A DNA stretch of 63,257 bases from RUG563 sp964423675 (lineage in GTDB: Bacteria > Bacillota > Clostridia > Christensenellales > Aristaeellaceae): contig CAYRFP010000006.1 of NCBI GenBank assembly GCA_964423675.1, forward strand, positions 1 to 63,257, given 5' to 3'. The translations under genes were made by a program, and so were the position numbers. Positions 25,049 to 33,293 of the stretch are shown piece by piece. The notes under the pieces are model-generated. The model was given only the letters and a program-made list of their open reading frames with translations. It made no database searches and had not been told where the DNA came from. Within the stretch, counting starts at the first letter, position 1; every line of letters begins with the position of its first letter.

Positions 25049-26176
25049 ATGAATTTATCTTCCATGAATCCGGAAATTGCCCGGAAGCTTTTGCGAGTAG
25101 GCGAAGCCTTCCGCATCCCAGGCCCCTTTTTTTCCTATGAAGAAATCAAAATGGGAAACGTGAACCACACCTATAAAGTTAATTACGTCCATGACGATGG
25201 AACCGGCATGGCGCAAATGAAATCATATCTGGTGCAGCAGGTAAACACCTATGCATTCCAGCATCCCATTGAATTGATGCAGAACATTGACCGCGTGACG
25301 GAATATATCCGTCGCAAACGCCCGGAACGGGAAAACCTGCATTATCATCATACGCGGGATGGGCTGAACTATCTGCTGGATGAAGACGGCGTATGGCGGC
25401 TGTGCAATTATGTACCTTCGGTTACCTTCGATTCCTGCGATGATCTGCGGGTGGTGCGCAACGCAGGCAAGGCCTTCGGAGAATTTCAAATGATGCTGGC
25501 AGATTTCGATGCATCCCAGCTTTACTATACCATCCCGGATTTCCACAACACCCGCAAGCGCTACCAGCAATTAAAGACTGCGGCTGAAGCAGATCCCTGC
25601 GGCCGGCTCAGGGTGGTAACACAGGAAATGGATTGGCTGCTGGCCATGGAGGAAGAAGCCTGCCGCCTGACCGATTTATTCGAGGCCGGCCAACTGCCCC
25701 TTCGCGTTACCCATAACGATACGAAAATTAACAATGTGCTTTTTGATGATAAAACTGGGGAAGCGCTGGTAGTTATTGATCTGGACACGGTAATGCCCGG
25801 GCTGGTAGGCCATGATTTCGGCGATGCCATCCGTTTCGCTGCCAACTTTGTGGAAGAGGACTGCCCGGAAGCGGACAAGGCTGGCGTAAACCTGAACGTC
25901 TATTGGGCCTTTGCCGAGGGCTTTCTCAAAGAAACTGCTCCCGCCCTGACCCCCGCAGAAATCGATACCCTGGGGCTTAGCTGTCTGGCCCTAGCATGCG
26001 AATTATCCACACGTTTTCTGGCCGATTATCTGCTTGGCGATAAATACTTCAAAATCAAATCGCCGGAGCATAACCTGATCCGCACTCGCTGCCAGATCGC
26101 CCTGGCCAAGGACATGCGCGAAAAAATGGACGCCATGAACGCCATCGTCTGGGATTGCGCCCGACGCTATCAATAA
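25049..26176 (+). CDS. Phosphotransferase resembling N-acetylhexosamine 1-kinase (NahK)
   Basis: A 375-residue aminoglycoside-phosphotransferase-fold kinase. The glycine/lysine lobe includes IKMGNVNHTYKV near residue 33. The catalytic loop is THNDTKINNVLFD near 230 with the likely base aspartate, and the metal motif is VIDLDTVMPG near 248. In bifidobacteria, NahK phosphorylates GlcNAc or GalNAc at O1 in mucin and milk-glycan use; this gene may do the same, but the sugar is inferred. The gene precedes an SGNH hydrolase by about 50 bases and probably shares its transcript. Start follows GAGGAGG. Confidence 0.8.
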   Translation: MNLSSMNPEIARKLLRVGEAFRIPGPFFSYEEIKMGNVNHTYKVNYVHDDGTGMAQMKSYLVQQVNTYAFQHPIELMQNIDRVTEYIRRKRPERENLHYHHTRDGLNYLLDEDGVWRLCNYVPSVTFDSCDDLRVVRNAGKAFGEFQMMLADFDASQLYYTIPDFHNTRKRYQQLKTAAEADPCGRLRVVTQEMDWLLAMEEEACRLTDLFEAGQLPLRVTHNDTKINNVLFDDKTGEALVVIDLDTVMPGLVGHDFGDAIRFAANFVEEDCPEADKAGVNLNVYWAFAEGFLKETAPALTPAEIDTLGLSCLALACELSTRFLADYLLGDKYFKIKSPEHNLIRTRCQIALAKDMREKMDAMNAIVWDCARRYQ

Positions 26177-26229
26177 CATCCAAAGGCGGGGCTTAGCGCC
26201 CTGCATAATGCACAAAGGAGCGATTGCCT

Positions 26230-27264
26230 ATGTTTATTCCTTGGACAAGCCCCGCCGTCCGGTTGACCGGCCGCTGGAGCCGCCTTACCGGGAATGCTTC
26301 GGATCCGCACCTGTTCGTTCAGGCCGATTCGAAATTCACCTGCGCTACTGCCCCCGGCTCCTCCATTGAAATCGCATTTCAGGGACGAATGGCGCTGCTG
26401 GTGTTTGATCTTTCCTACCGCATCCAGCCCTTTCCCCATTTATGGATCAGCGTGGATGGCGGCGCGGCCACGGAAACACCGCTGGATCAATTTCTGCGCA
26501 TCTGCTGTCCGGAGGAAGGGGAGCATGTGCTGCGCATCCTTTTCAAAAGCAGCATGGAAATGCTGCATCGCTGGCATCTTCCGCTGACAGGGATGGTGGC
26601 CTTTGCCGGGCTGTATGCCGATGCACCGGGCACACTGCCCGCGGATACCCGGCCGCTGATTGAATTTGTGGGAGATTCCATTACCGAGGGCGTGCTCGTT
26701 GATGTGGATTATCCTGGCGCTAACGATAGCATTCTGGAACAGCATAAGCGCAATTATCAGGATGACAACGCCGCCACCTATGCCGCCCTGACGGCGCAAC
26801 AGTTGGATGTACGCGCCATGTTCCAGGCGTATGGCGCCGTGGGGCTGACCCGCAGCGGCTGCGGCGGCGTGCCTCGGGCCGGGCTGCTTTATCCATATGT
26901 GTTCGATGGCGTACCGTATACAGGCGAGCACCCACAGCTGGTGGTAATCAATCATGGAGCCAACGACCGCGGCGTGACCCCAGAAGAATATCTGATGCGC
27001 TATGAAAAAATGCTGGATCTGGTACATCAGTTGCATCCGGATGCCATTATCGTCTGCCTCAGCGCGTTCTGCGGCGCGTTTGACGGAGCATTGGGAGAAT
27101 TCGTGGAAACCTATCGTGCATCCCATGCTCACCCTGTTTATTTCATTTCCAGCCGCGGTTGGGTGCCGCCGGAACCGCTGCACCCCCTGCGCGACGGCCA
27201 TCGGATCATCGCAGATCATCTGACCCCTGCGCTTCGGGAAATTTTAAAGAATCACGGCCTGTAA
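26230..27264 (+). CDS. SGNH/GDSL-family hydrolase
   Basis: A 344-residue hydrolase with no signal peptide. The catalytic domain carries block I FVGDSITEG near residue 145 (nucleophile Ser), a block II glycine region SGCGGVPR near 218, block III INHGANDRG near 242, and block V HPLRDGHRIIADHL near 321 with the Asp/His pair. Residues 1-130 form a beta-sandwich-like domain. This layout suits a deacetylase of acetylated oligosaccharides. ATG at 26230 follows AAAGGAGC; an upstream TTG is less likely. Second gene after the NahK-like kinase. Confidence 0.85.
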   Translation: MFIPWTSPAVRLTGRWSRLTGNASDPHLFVQADSKFTCATAPGSSIEIAFQGRMALLVFDLSYRIQPFPHLWISVDGGAATETPLDQFLRICCPEEGEHVLRILFKSSMEMLHRWHLPLTGMVAFAGLYADAPGTLPADTRPLIEFVGDSITEGVLVDVDYPGANDSILEQHKRNYQDDNAATYAALTAQQLDVRAMFQAYGAVGLTRSGCGGVPRAGLLYPYVFDGVPYTGEHPQLVVINHGANDRGVTPEEYLMRYEKMLDLVHQLHPDAIIVCLSAFCGAFDGALGEFVETYRASHAHPVYFISSRGWVPPEPLHPLRDGHRIIADHLTPALREILKNHGL

Positions 27265-27283
27265 TTCCAACTCAGCTATCCAA

Positions 27284-27333
27284 AAAAGACTCTCATCTGC
27301 GGAATCCTTCCGCTATCCGAGAGTCTTTTTTAT
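27284..27333. terminator. Bidirectional terminator
   Basis: AAAAGACTCTC (27284-27294) pairs with GAGAGTCTTTT (27319-27329), with a T-run at the end. It sits between the convergent SGNH and TtcA-like genes. Confidence 0.85.
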
Positions 27334-27346
27334 TTATAGGATGCGC

Positions 27347-28216
27347 CTATTCTTGCGTTTCCTCGTATCTTTCCAAGAACGAATGAAATCGGCCGTTTTG
27401 CTTATAGCCCAATACCGTATCCAGGCAAACATTTTCCATACTGCGAAAGATATTGGCTTCAACGGCAGTTTTGGTTTTTTTCATCTGGGCGATCAGGTGC
27501 TTCATTTCCAGGCGCTTGGAAAGGGCTCTGCCTGAAGCATCACAGGCCGCAGGATCCTCGGTAAAGCGGCAGGCGCATTGGAGAAAGCGCAGGCCGTTTC
27601 GATCGCGCCAGGCCTGAATATCCTTTTCCCGGATGAAATAAAGCGGACGAATCAATTCCATACCCGGATAATGGGCGCTATGCAGCTTGGGCGGCATGGT
27701 TTGAATCTGTCCGCCGTAAAGCATACCCAGCAGCGTGGTTTCAATCACATCATCACAATGATGCCCCAGCGCTATTTTATTGCATCCCAGCGCCTGTGCC
27801 TGCTGGTAAAGATACCCCCGCCGCATCCGGGCACACAGATAGCAGGGATTTTTCTCCCTGGCATAGACGGTATCGAAAATCTCCGTTTCAAAAATTGTAA
27901 GGGGCACGCCTAGCAGCCGTGCATTTTCCTCTATTGCCTGGCGATTCTCCGGCCTATAGCCGGGATCCATCGCCAGATATTCCACGGAAAACGGAATGGC
28001 ACTGCGCCGCTGCCAAGCCTGAAACAGCTTAGCCATGAGCATGGAATCCTTTCCGCCGGAGATGCAAACCGCAATTTTGTCCTGCGGCTGAATCAACTGA
28101 TATTCCTGCACTGCCTGGGCAAAAGGGGTAAGCAGCCGCTGGCGATAGGTGGTTTCCAAGCTTTGTTCAATCTGCTTCCGCCGGACGGTTACATCCTGCT
28201 GCGTTCCCATGTCCAT
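27347..28216 (-). CDS. TtcA-family tRNA-thiolation-like protein
   Basis: A 289-residue PP-loop ATPase with an iron-sulfur site. The PP-loop is CISGGKDSMLMAKL near residue 52. The cysteines are in NPCYLCARMRRGYL near 126 and in QCACRFTED near 213, matching the three cysteines that hold the 4Fe-4S cluster in TtcA-type tRNA 2-thiolases. ALGHHCDDVIETTLL follows near 148. The family adds sulfur to C32 or to other tRNA positions; the exact target is not fixed. The ATG at 28216 follows AAAAGGAGG at good spacing. It is the last gene of a minus-strand run after pflA. Confidence 0.82.
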   Translation of the reverse strand: MDMGTQQDVTVRRKQIEQSLETTYRQRLLTPFAQAVQEYQLIQPQDKIAVCISGGKDSMLMAKLFQAWQRRSAIPFSVEYLAMDPGYRPENRQAIEENARLLGVPLTIFETEIFDTVYAREKNPCYLCARMRRGYLYQQAQALGCNKIALGHHCDDVIETTLLGMLYGGQIQTMPPKLHSAHYPGMELIRPLYFIREKDIQAWRDRNGLRFLQCACRFTEDPAACDASGRALSKRLEMKHLIAQMKKTKTAVEANIFRSMENVCLDTVLGYKQNGRFHSFLERYEETQE

Positions 28217-28246
28217 CGCCGTGCCCTCCTTTTCCATATCTCCGGG

Positions 28247-29026
28247 TTATCCGGCTGCGTCGTTCTGCTTTTCCTGCTTCATTTGCGCCCGGGCTTCTCG
28301 CATAGCAGAAAGAATCACTTGCCTTGCCCATGCAGCCTGGGCGGGGCTGACCGGCTCCACGCCGTCCAGAGGATAAGGAATGCCCAGCGCCTGATACTTG
28401 GCCACGCCCAGCGTGTGATAGGGAAGCACATCCAGTGCCTTTATATTAGGCAGGCTGGCAATCAGCCTTCCCAGGCTGCGAAGTTCCGCCTCCTGATCCG
28501 TGAAGCCGGGAACGATTACATGGCGGATCCAAACCGGAATCTGCAAATCGCTCAGATGGCGGGCAAACGCCAGAATGCCCGCGTTATCATGCCCAGTCAG
28601 CCGAAGATGCGCTGTTGGATCCACATGCTTGATATCCAGCATTACCAGATCCGTCTGCCCCAGCAGCCGATCCAGCTTTTCCCGATACGGCGATTCGCCA
28701 ACTGAGAAGCAAATGCCAGAGGTGTCGATGCAGGTATGAATGCCGCGCGCCCTGGCCAGAGCGAACAATTCCAACAGGAAATCCAGCTGCAAAAGCGGCT
28801 CACCGCCGGAAACGGTCAGCCCACCGCGCGAATAAAACGCCCGGTTGCGCTCATATTGGTTTATCACATCCTGCGCAGACATTTTCTCGCCCTTGCCGAT
28901 TGCCCAAGTATCCGGATTATGGCAATACAGGCAGCGCATGGGGCATCCCTGCAGGAATACCACCATGCGCACGCCAGGGCCATCCACGGTGCCGAAGCTC
29001 TCTATGGAATGAATATAGCCGTCCAT
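28247..29026 (-). CDS. pflA: Pyruvate formate-lyase activating enzyme
   Basis: Radical-SAM enzyme that abstracts a hydrogen from a glycine of pyruvate formate-lyase (259 aa). The CxxxCxxC cluster motif is GCPMRCLYCHNPDTW near residue 28. SGGEPLLQ near 77 binds SAM. DTSGICF and MLDIKHVDP lie further on. The gene ends at 28247, and the start (ATG at 29026) follows AGGGGATTT. It lies 12 bases after the glycyl-radical subunit gene and belongs to the pfl operon. It needs a reductant such as flavodoxin or ferredoxin. Confidence 0.95.
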   Translation of the reverse strand: MDGYIHSIESFGTVDGPGVRMVVFLQGCPMRCLYCHNPDTWAIGKGEKMSAQDVINQYERNRAFYSRGGLTVSGGEPLLQLDFLLELFALARARGIHTCIDTSGICFSVGESPYREKLDRLLGQTDLVMLDIKHVDPTAHLRLTGHDNAGILAFARHLSDLQIPVWIRHVIVPGFTDQEAELRSLGRLIASLPNIKALDVLPYHTLGVAKYQALGIPYPLDGVEPVSPAQAAWARQVILSAMREARAQMKQEKQNDAAG

Positions 29027-29038
29027 CAAATCCCCTGC

Positions 29039-29281
29039 TTAGATTTTTTCGTGGAAAGTACGGGAAATCACTTCATCCTGCTGTTCCCTCGTAAGCTTAA
29101 TGAAATTGACCGCATAGCCGCTGACGCGGATGGTCAGCTGCGGATATTTTTCAGGATGCTGCTGAGCGTCCAGCAGCGTTTCCCGGCTCAGCACGTTCAC
29201 GTTCAGATGATGGCCGCCCTTTTGCACATAGCCGTCCAGCAGCGCCACCAGGTTATCGATCTGATTTTGCGTAGCGTTCAT
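29039..29281 (-). CDS. Glycyl-radical subunit of a split pyruvate formate-lyase
   Basis: An 80-residue protein that corresponds to the C-terminal radical domain of PflB. It contains KGGHHLNVNVLSRETLLDA and the glycyl loop RVSGYAVNF with the radical-bearing Gly55. It lies 18 bases after the large-subunit stop and has its own ribosome binding site (AAAAGGAG) and ATG. E. coli GrcA/YfiD is a spare version of the same domain and repairs oxygen-damaged PFL. Here no intact copy is seen in the partner, so this subunit is likely essential for activity. It is adjacent to pflA. Confidence 0.88.
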   Translation of the reverse strand: MNATQNQIDNLVALLDGYVQKGGHHLNVNVLSRETLLDAQQHPEKYPQLTIRVSGYAVNFIKLTREQQDEVISRTFHEKI

Positions 29282-29299
29282 TGTTTTTCTCCTTTTCCT

Positions 29300-31426
29300 T
29301 TACTGGTCGTTCTCCGCATCCAAGCCCTCAAAGAGCGTCGGCTCGAAGCAGGGGCCGTTTCCGCAGTCCAGATCCACATCAATATCGCCAACGAAGATCT
29401 GATCCTCCTTGCCCAGCGCTCCCGGGATGATGGAGAAGGTATTGGAGATGCCATCCTTTGCGTCCTTGAAAGGCAGCTTGGCCACAGAAGCCAGCGATGC
29501 AATAGCGCCATGAGTATCCCGGCGATGCATGGGATTGGCGCCGGGCGCAAAGGGCTCGCCCTTCTTGCGGCCATCCGGCGTGGAGCCAGTAGCTTTGCCA
29601 TAGACCACATTGGAGGTGATGGTCAGAATAGAAGTGGTGGGGATGGAATCGCGGTAGGTGTGGTTCTTGCTGATATGCTCCATGAAGCGATGGACGATGC
29701 CCCGGGCGATATTGTCCACCCGGTCGTCATCGTTGCCATATTTGGGGAAATCGCCCTCCACTGCATAATCGACCGCCAGCCCGGTTTCATCCCGGATAAC
29801 CTTGACCTTGGCATACTTGATGGCAGAAAGCGAATCCGCCACCACAGACAGCCCGGCAATGCCCGTAGCAAACCAGCGAGTCACATTCTTATCATGCAGC
29901 GCCATCTGCAGCCGCTCATAGGAATACTTATCATGCATATAATGGATTACATTCAGGGTGTTGACATACACCTCCGCCAGCCAGCGCATCATGGCGTCGA
30001 ATTTATCCATCACTTCGTCATAATCCAGATACTCCGCCGTGATGGGCGTAAACTGCGGGCCCACCTGCTTATGGCTGATTTCATCCACGCCGCCGTTGAT
30101 GGCGTAAAGCAGGCATTTGGCCAGATTTGCCCGCGCACCAAAGAACTGCATCTCCAGCCCCACACGCATGGACGATACGCAGCAGGCAATGGCATAATCA
30201 TCGCCATGTGTGAAGCGCATCATATCATCATTCTCATACTGAATGGAGGAGGATTCAATGGAGGTCTTGGCGCAGAAGCGCTTGAAATTATCCGGCAGAT
30301 GAAGCGACCAGAGAACCGTCAGATTGGGCTCCGGGGACGGGCCCAGGTTCTTCAGGGTATGCAGATAGCGATAACTCATCTTGGTCACCATGTGACGGCC
30401 ATCAATTGCTACACCGCCGATGGATTCGGTCACCCACTGGGGGTCGCCGGAAAACAGCTGATTATACTCCGGCGTACGGGCAAACTTCACCATGCGCAGC
30501 TTCATGATGAAATGATCCACCATCTCCTGGATTTCCTTTTCGGTATACAGGCCACGCTTGAGATCGCGCTCTGCGTAAATATCCAGGAACGTGGAGGTGC
30601 GGCCCAGAGACATGGCGGCGCCGTTTTGCTCCTTGATCGCGCCCAGATAGCCGAAATACAGCCACTGGATGGCTTCCTTCACATCCTTGGCCGGACGGGA
30701 AATATCATAGCCATACTGCATGGCCATGACCTTCAGTTCCTGCAACGCGCGAATCTGCTCGGCCAATTCTTCGCGCTGCTGAATCACATGGGAATACATG
30801 GCGGAGCGGGTAGTTTCCTTCTGCTCCAGCTTATCCTCAATCAGCCGATCCACCCCATAAAGCGCCACGCGGCGATAATCGCCGATGATACGGCCCCGGC
30901 CATAGGCGTCCGGGAGGCCGGTAATAATATGGCTGGAACGGCAGGCACGCATTTCCGGGGTATAAACGTCAAACACGCCGGCGTTGTGTGTCTTGCGATG
31001 CACGGTGAAAAACTCGGCCATCTTCGGATCAATGGCATAGCCATGATCCTTGCAGGCCTTTTCCGCCATACGGATGCCGCCATAGGGCATGAACGCACGC
31101 TTAAAAGGCTTATCCGTTTGCAGACCAACGATCTTTTCCTTCGTCTGATCCAGATAGCCGGGGCCATGGGATGTGATGGTGGAAATAATCTCCGTGTCCA
31201 TATCCAGCACGCCACCCTTGGCGATTTCCTCCCGGGTCAGCTGGCAAACCTGCTGCCACAGATCCAGCGTATTCTGGGTGGCATCCTCCAGAAAATCCTC
31301 GTTGCCATCATAAGGTGTATAGTTATGCTGGATGAAACTCCGAACATTGATTTCTCTGCACCAGGTGGCCTTCTCAAAGCCATCCCATTCTTCAAACTGA
31401 TAATCCATGTAATTCAAATGATCCAT
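29300..31426 (-). CDS. pflB: Pyruvate formate-lyase, catalytic subunit lacking the glycyl-radical domain
   Basis: Converts pyruvate and CoA to acetyl-CoA and formate during anaerobic growth (708 aa here). The active-site pair is Cys415-Cys416 in AIACCVSSMRVG. Other family blocks are GRIIGDYRRVALYG near 178, EQNGAAMSLGRTSTFLDIY near 266, and GKATGSTPDGRKKGEPFAPGANP near 610. It stops at EGLDAENDQ, at the point where other PflB proteins continue into the radical domain. That domain is the next gene. The stop is clean, with no frameshift visible. Start ATG follows GAAGGAG. No clear consensus promoter was found upstream. Confidence 0.94.
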   Translation of the reverse strand: MDHLNYMDYQFEEWDGFEKATWCREINVRSFIQHNYTPYDGNEDFLEDATQNTLDLWQQVCQLTREEIAKGGVLDMDTEIISTITSHGPGYLDQTKEKIVGLQTDKPFKRAFMPYGGIRMAEKACKDHGYAIDPKMAEFFTVHRKTHNAGVFDVYTPEMRACRSSHIITGLPDAYGRGRIIGDYRRVALYGVDRLIEDKLEQKETTRSAMYSHVIQQREELAEQIRALQELKVMAMQYGYDISRPAKDVKEAIQWLYFGYLGAIKEQNGAAMSLGRTSTFLDIYAERDLKRGLYTEKEIQEMVDHFIMKLRMVKFARTPEYNQLFSGDPQWVTESIGGVAIDGRHMVTKMSYRYLHTLKNLGPSPEPNLTVLWSLHLPDNFKRFCAKTSIESSSIQYENDDMMRFTHGDDYAIACCVSSMRVGLEMQFFGARANLAKCLLYAINGGVDEISHKQVGPQFTPITAEYLDYDEVMDKFDAMMRWLAEVYVNTLNVIHYMHDKYSYERLQMALHDKNVTRWFATGIAGLSVVADSLSAIKYAKVKVIRDETGLAVDYAVEGDFPKYGNDDDRVDNIARGIVHRFMEHISKNHTYRDSIPTTSILTITSNVVYGKATGSTPDGRKKGEPFAPGANPMHRRDTHGAIASLASVAKLPFKDAKDGISNTFSIIPGALGKEDQIFVGDIDVDLDCGNGPCFEPTLFEGLDAENDQ

Positions 31427-31536
31427 TCGTCTTCTCCTTCTAAAAACTCAAAATCCCAAGCAGCAAAAACAAAAAGCTTTCCAACCCTTCCAGCATCCAA
31501 ATGGCGGAAGGATTCCTCCAGCCCTCCCGGGAAGTA

Positions 31537-33072
31537 TCACTCCCACTCAATCGAGGCCGGGGGCTTGGTAGTTACGTCAAACAGCACGCGGTTCACCCGG
31601 GGCACTTCATTGACAATGCGGCGGCTGATAAGTGCCAGGGTATCATAGGGAATGCGCGCCCAATCGGCAGTCATAAAATCATCGGTAGTGACGGCGCGGA
31701 TCGCCACAGAATAATCGTAGGATCGCTCATCGCCCATCACGCCCACGGAACGAACGCCGGTAAGCACAGTGAAATACTGGCTGATTTCGCTGGCCAGGCC
31801 GGCCCTGGCGATTTCTTCCCGCAGAATCGCATCGCTTTCCCGAACGATGGCCACCTTTTCCTCTGTCAGATCGCCCATCACGCGAATGGCCAGGCCAGGG
31901 CCGGGGAATGGCTGCCGCCAAACCAGAGCAGCAGGCAAGCCCAGCGTCAAACCCAGCTTGCGCACTTCGTCCTTAAAGAGCATGCGCAGCGGCTCAATCA
32001 AGCTGGTAAAGCCCAGTTCTTTGGGCAGGCCGCCCACGTTATGATGGCTTTTGATCACGTTGCTGCCCTGGGTAGCGCCGCTTTCAATCACATCTGGATA
32101 AATGGTGCCCTGGGCGAAATGATCCAGCTTGCCCAGCTTCTTCGCCTCATCCTTAAACACGTTAACGAATTCCCGACCAATAATCTTGCGCTTCTGCTCC
32201 GGTTCCGATACACCCTGAAGCGCGTCCATAAACCGTTTCCTTGCGTCCACCGCCACCAGGCGCACCTTAAACGTGCTGGTGAACACATCGCAGACCTGTT
32301 GAAATTCATCCTTGCGCAGAAATCCATGATCCACGAATACGCAGGTTAGCTGATCGCCAATCGCCCGGGACAGCAGGGCGGCGGCCACGGCGCTGTCTAC
32401 GCCGCCGGATAGCCCCAGCAGCACACTGCCGCCGCCAACCTCCTGGCGGATCCGGGCAATCTGCTGCTCGGCATAGCTTTCCATGCGCCAATCGCCTGTG
32501 CAACCGCAGATATCCGTCAGAAAACGGCGCAGTAGAGCCTGGCCATTCTGCGAATGCGTCACTTCAGGATGGAACTGTACGCCATAAAGCCGCCGGGATG
32601 CATCCTGCATGGCAGCAATAGGACAGCTTTCCGAATGTGCCACCGCTTCAAAGCCGGCAGGCAAACGAACTACCTGATACGTATGGCTCATCCAGCAGGG
32701 GTTCTCCTGCGCCATTTCCGAAAGCCAATTCACGTCCCGGTTCATATGCACGTTCACCAGGCCGTACTCTCGCTTTTCCGCTCGGGCCACCTGCCCGCCC
32801 AGCGCAAGCCCCATCCATTGCATCCCATAACAAATGCCCAGTACCGGCACACCCAGGGAAAAAACGCCCTGGTCACAACGGGGCGCGTTCTTTCCCAGCA
32901 CACAGGCTGGCCCGCCGCTGAGAATAATACCTACCGGCGAAAGCGCCTGAATTTCTTCCAGCGAGGCTGAATACGGAAGGACGTGGGAATACACGTTTTC
33001 CTGCCGAACGCGGCGCGCAATCAATTGCGTATACTGGCCGCCAAAATCCAGAATCACCACGGTCTGATTCAA
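31537..33072 (-). CDS. guaA: GMP synthase (glutamine-hydrolysing)
   Basis: Makes GMP from XMP, ATP and glutamine (511 aa). The class I glutaminase domain (residues 1-190) has the nucleophile cysteine in GICYGMQWMG near 81 and HPEV near 168. The ATP-PPase domain has LSGGVDSAVAAALLSR near 220. The C-terminal dimerisation part ends in VLFDVTTKPPASIEWE. The start is TTG at 33072 with a weak site (GGACGGTGG) upstream. Its promoter is TTGCCT-17-GATAAT at 33124-33152. No guanine riboswitch is seen. Confidence 0.96.
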   Translation of the reverse strand: MNQTVVILDFGGQYTQLIARRVRQENVYSHVLPYSASLEEIQALSPVGIILSGGPACVLGKNAPRCDQGVFSLGVPVLGICYGMQWMGLALGGQVARAEKREYGLVNVHMNRDVNWLSEMAQENPCWMSHTYQVVRLPAGFEAVAHSESCPIAAMQDASRRLYGVQFHPEVTHSQNGQALLRRFLTDICGCTGDWRMESYAEQQIARIRQEVGGGSVLLGLSGGVDSAVAAALLSRAIGDQLTCVFVDHGFLRKDEFQQVCDVFTSTFKVRLVAVDARKRFMDALQGVSEPEQKRKIIGREFVNVFKDEAKKLGKLDHFAQGTIYPDVIESGATQGSNVIKSHHNVGGLPKELGFTSLIEPLRMLFKDEVRKLGLTLGLPAALVWRQPFPGPGLAIRVMGDLTEEKVAIVRESDAILREEIARAGLASEISQYFTVLTGVRSVGVMGDERSYDYSVAIRAVTTDDFMTADWARIPYDTLALISRRIVNEVPRVNRVLFDVTTKPPASIEWE

Positions 33073-33123
33073 AGGAAACCACCGTCCCTTTCTTCCTTAT
33101 CCATGTGGAAACCCACATTATAT

Positions 33124-33152
33124 ATTATCTCACTTCTTTCGCTTTCAGGCAA
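33124..33152 (-). promoter_or_regulatory. Promoter of guaA
   Basis: On the minus strand, TTGCCT (33147-33152), a 17-base spacer and GATAAT (33124-33129). A second TATAAT lies a few bases further along. Confidence 0.6.
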
Positions 33153-33293
33153 TGCTTTGGGGGGAATGTTTTTCATTACTTTTTCACAGGCTAATTTCCT
33201 TTTCAAACTTGCGCAAGTGTGGTACAATAAGATGGCCGGCGCAAGGAAGAGCCGGACAAGCAAAACTCGACGAGATTGAAAGAGATGAAAGCT

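Noticed and set aside
31427..31536. Promoter or redox-sensing (Rex-type) operator before pflB
   Set aside because: No acceptable -35/-10 pair and no TTGTGA-type palindrome could be read here, so none is claimed.
28736..31648. Open frame of 970 codons on the plus strand opposite the pfl genes
   Set aside because: It overlaps pflB, the radical subunit and pflA, whose families are certain. The translation is His/Gly/Ile-rich without a recognisable domain, so it is a codon-usage shadow.
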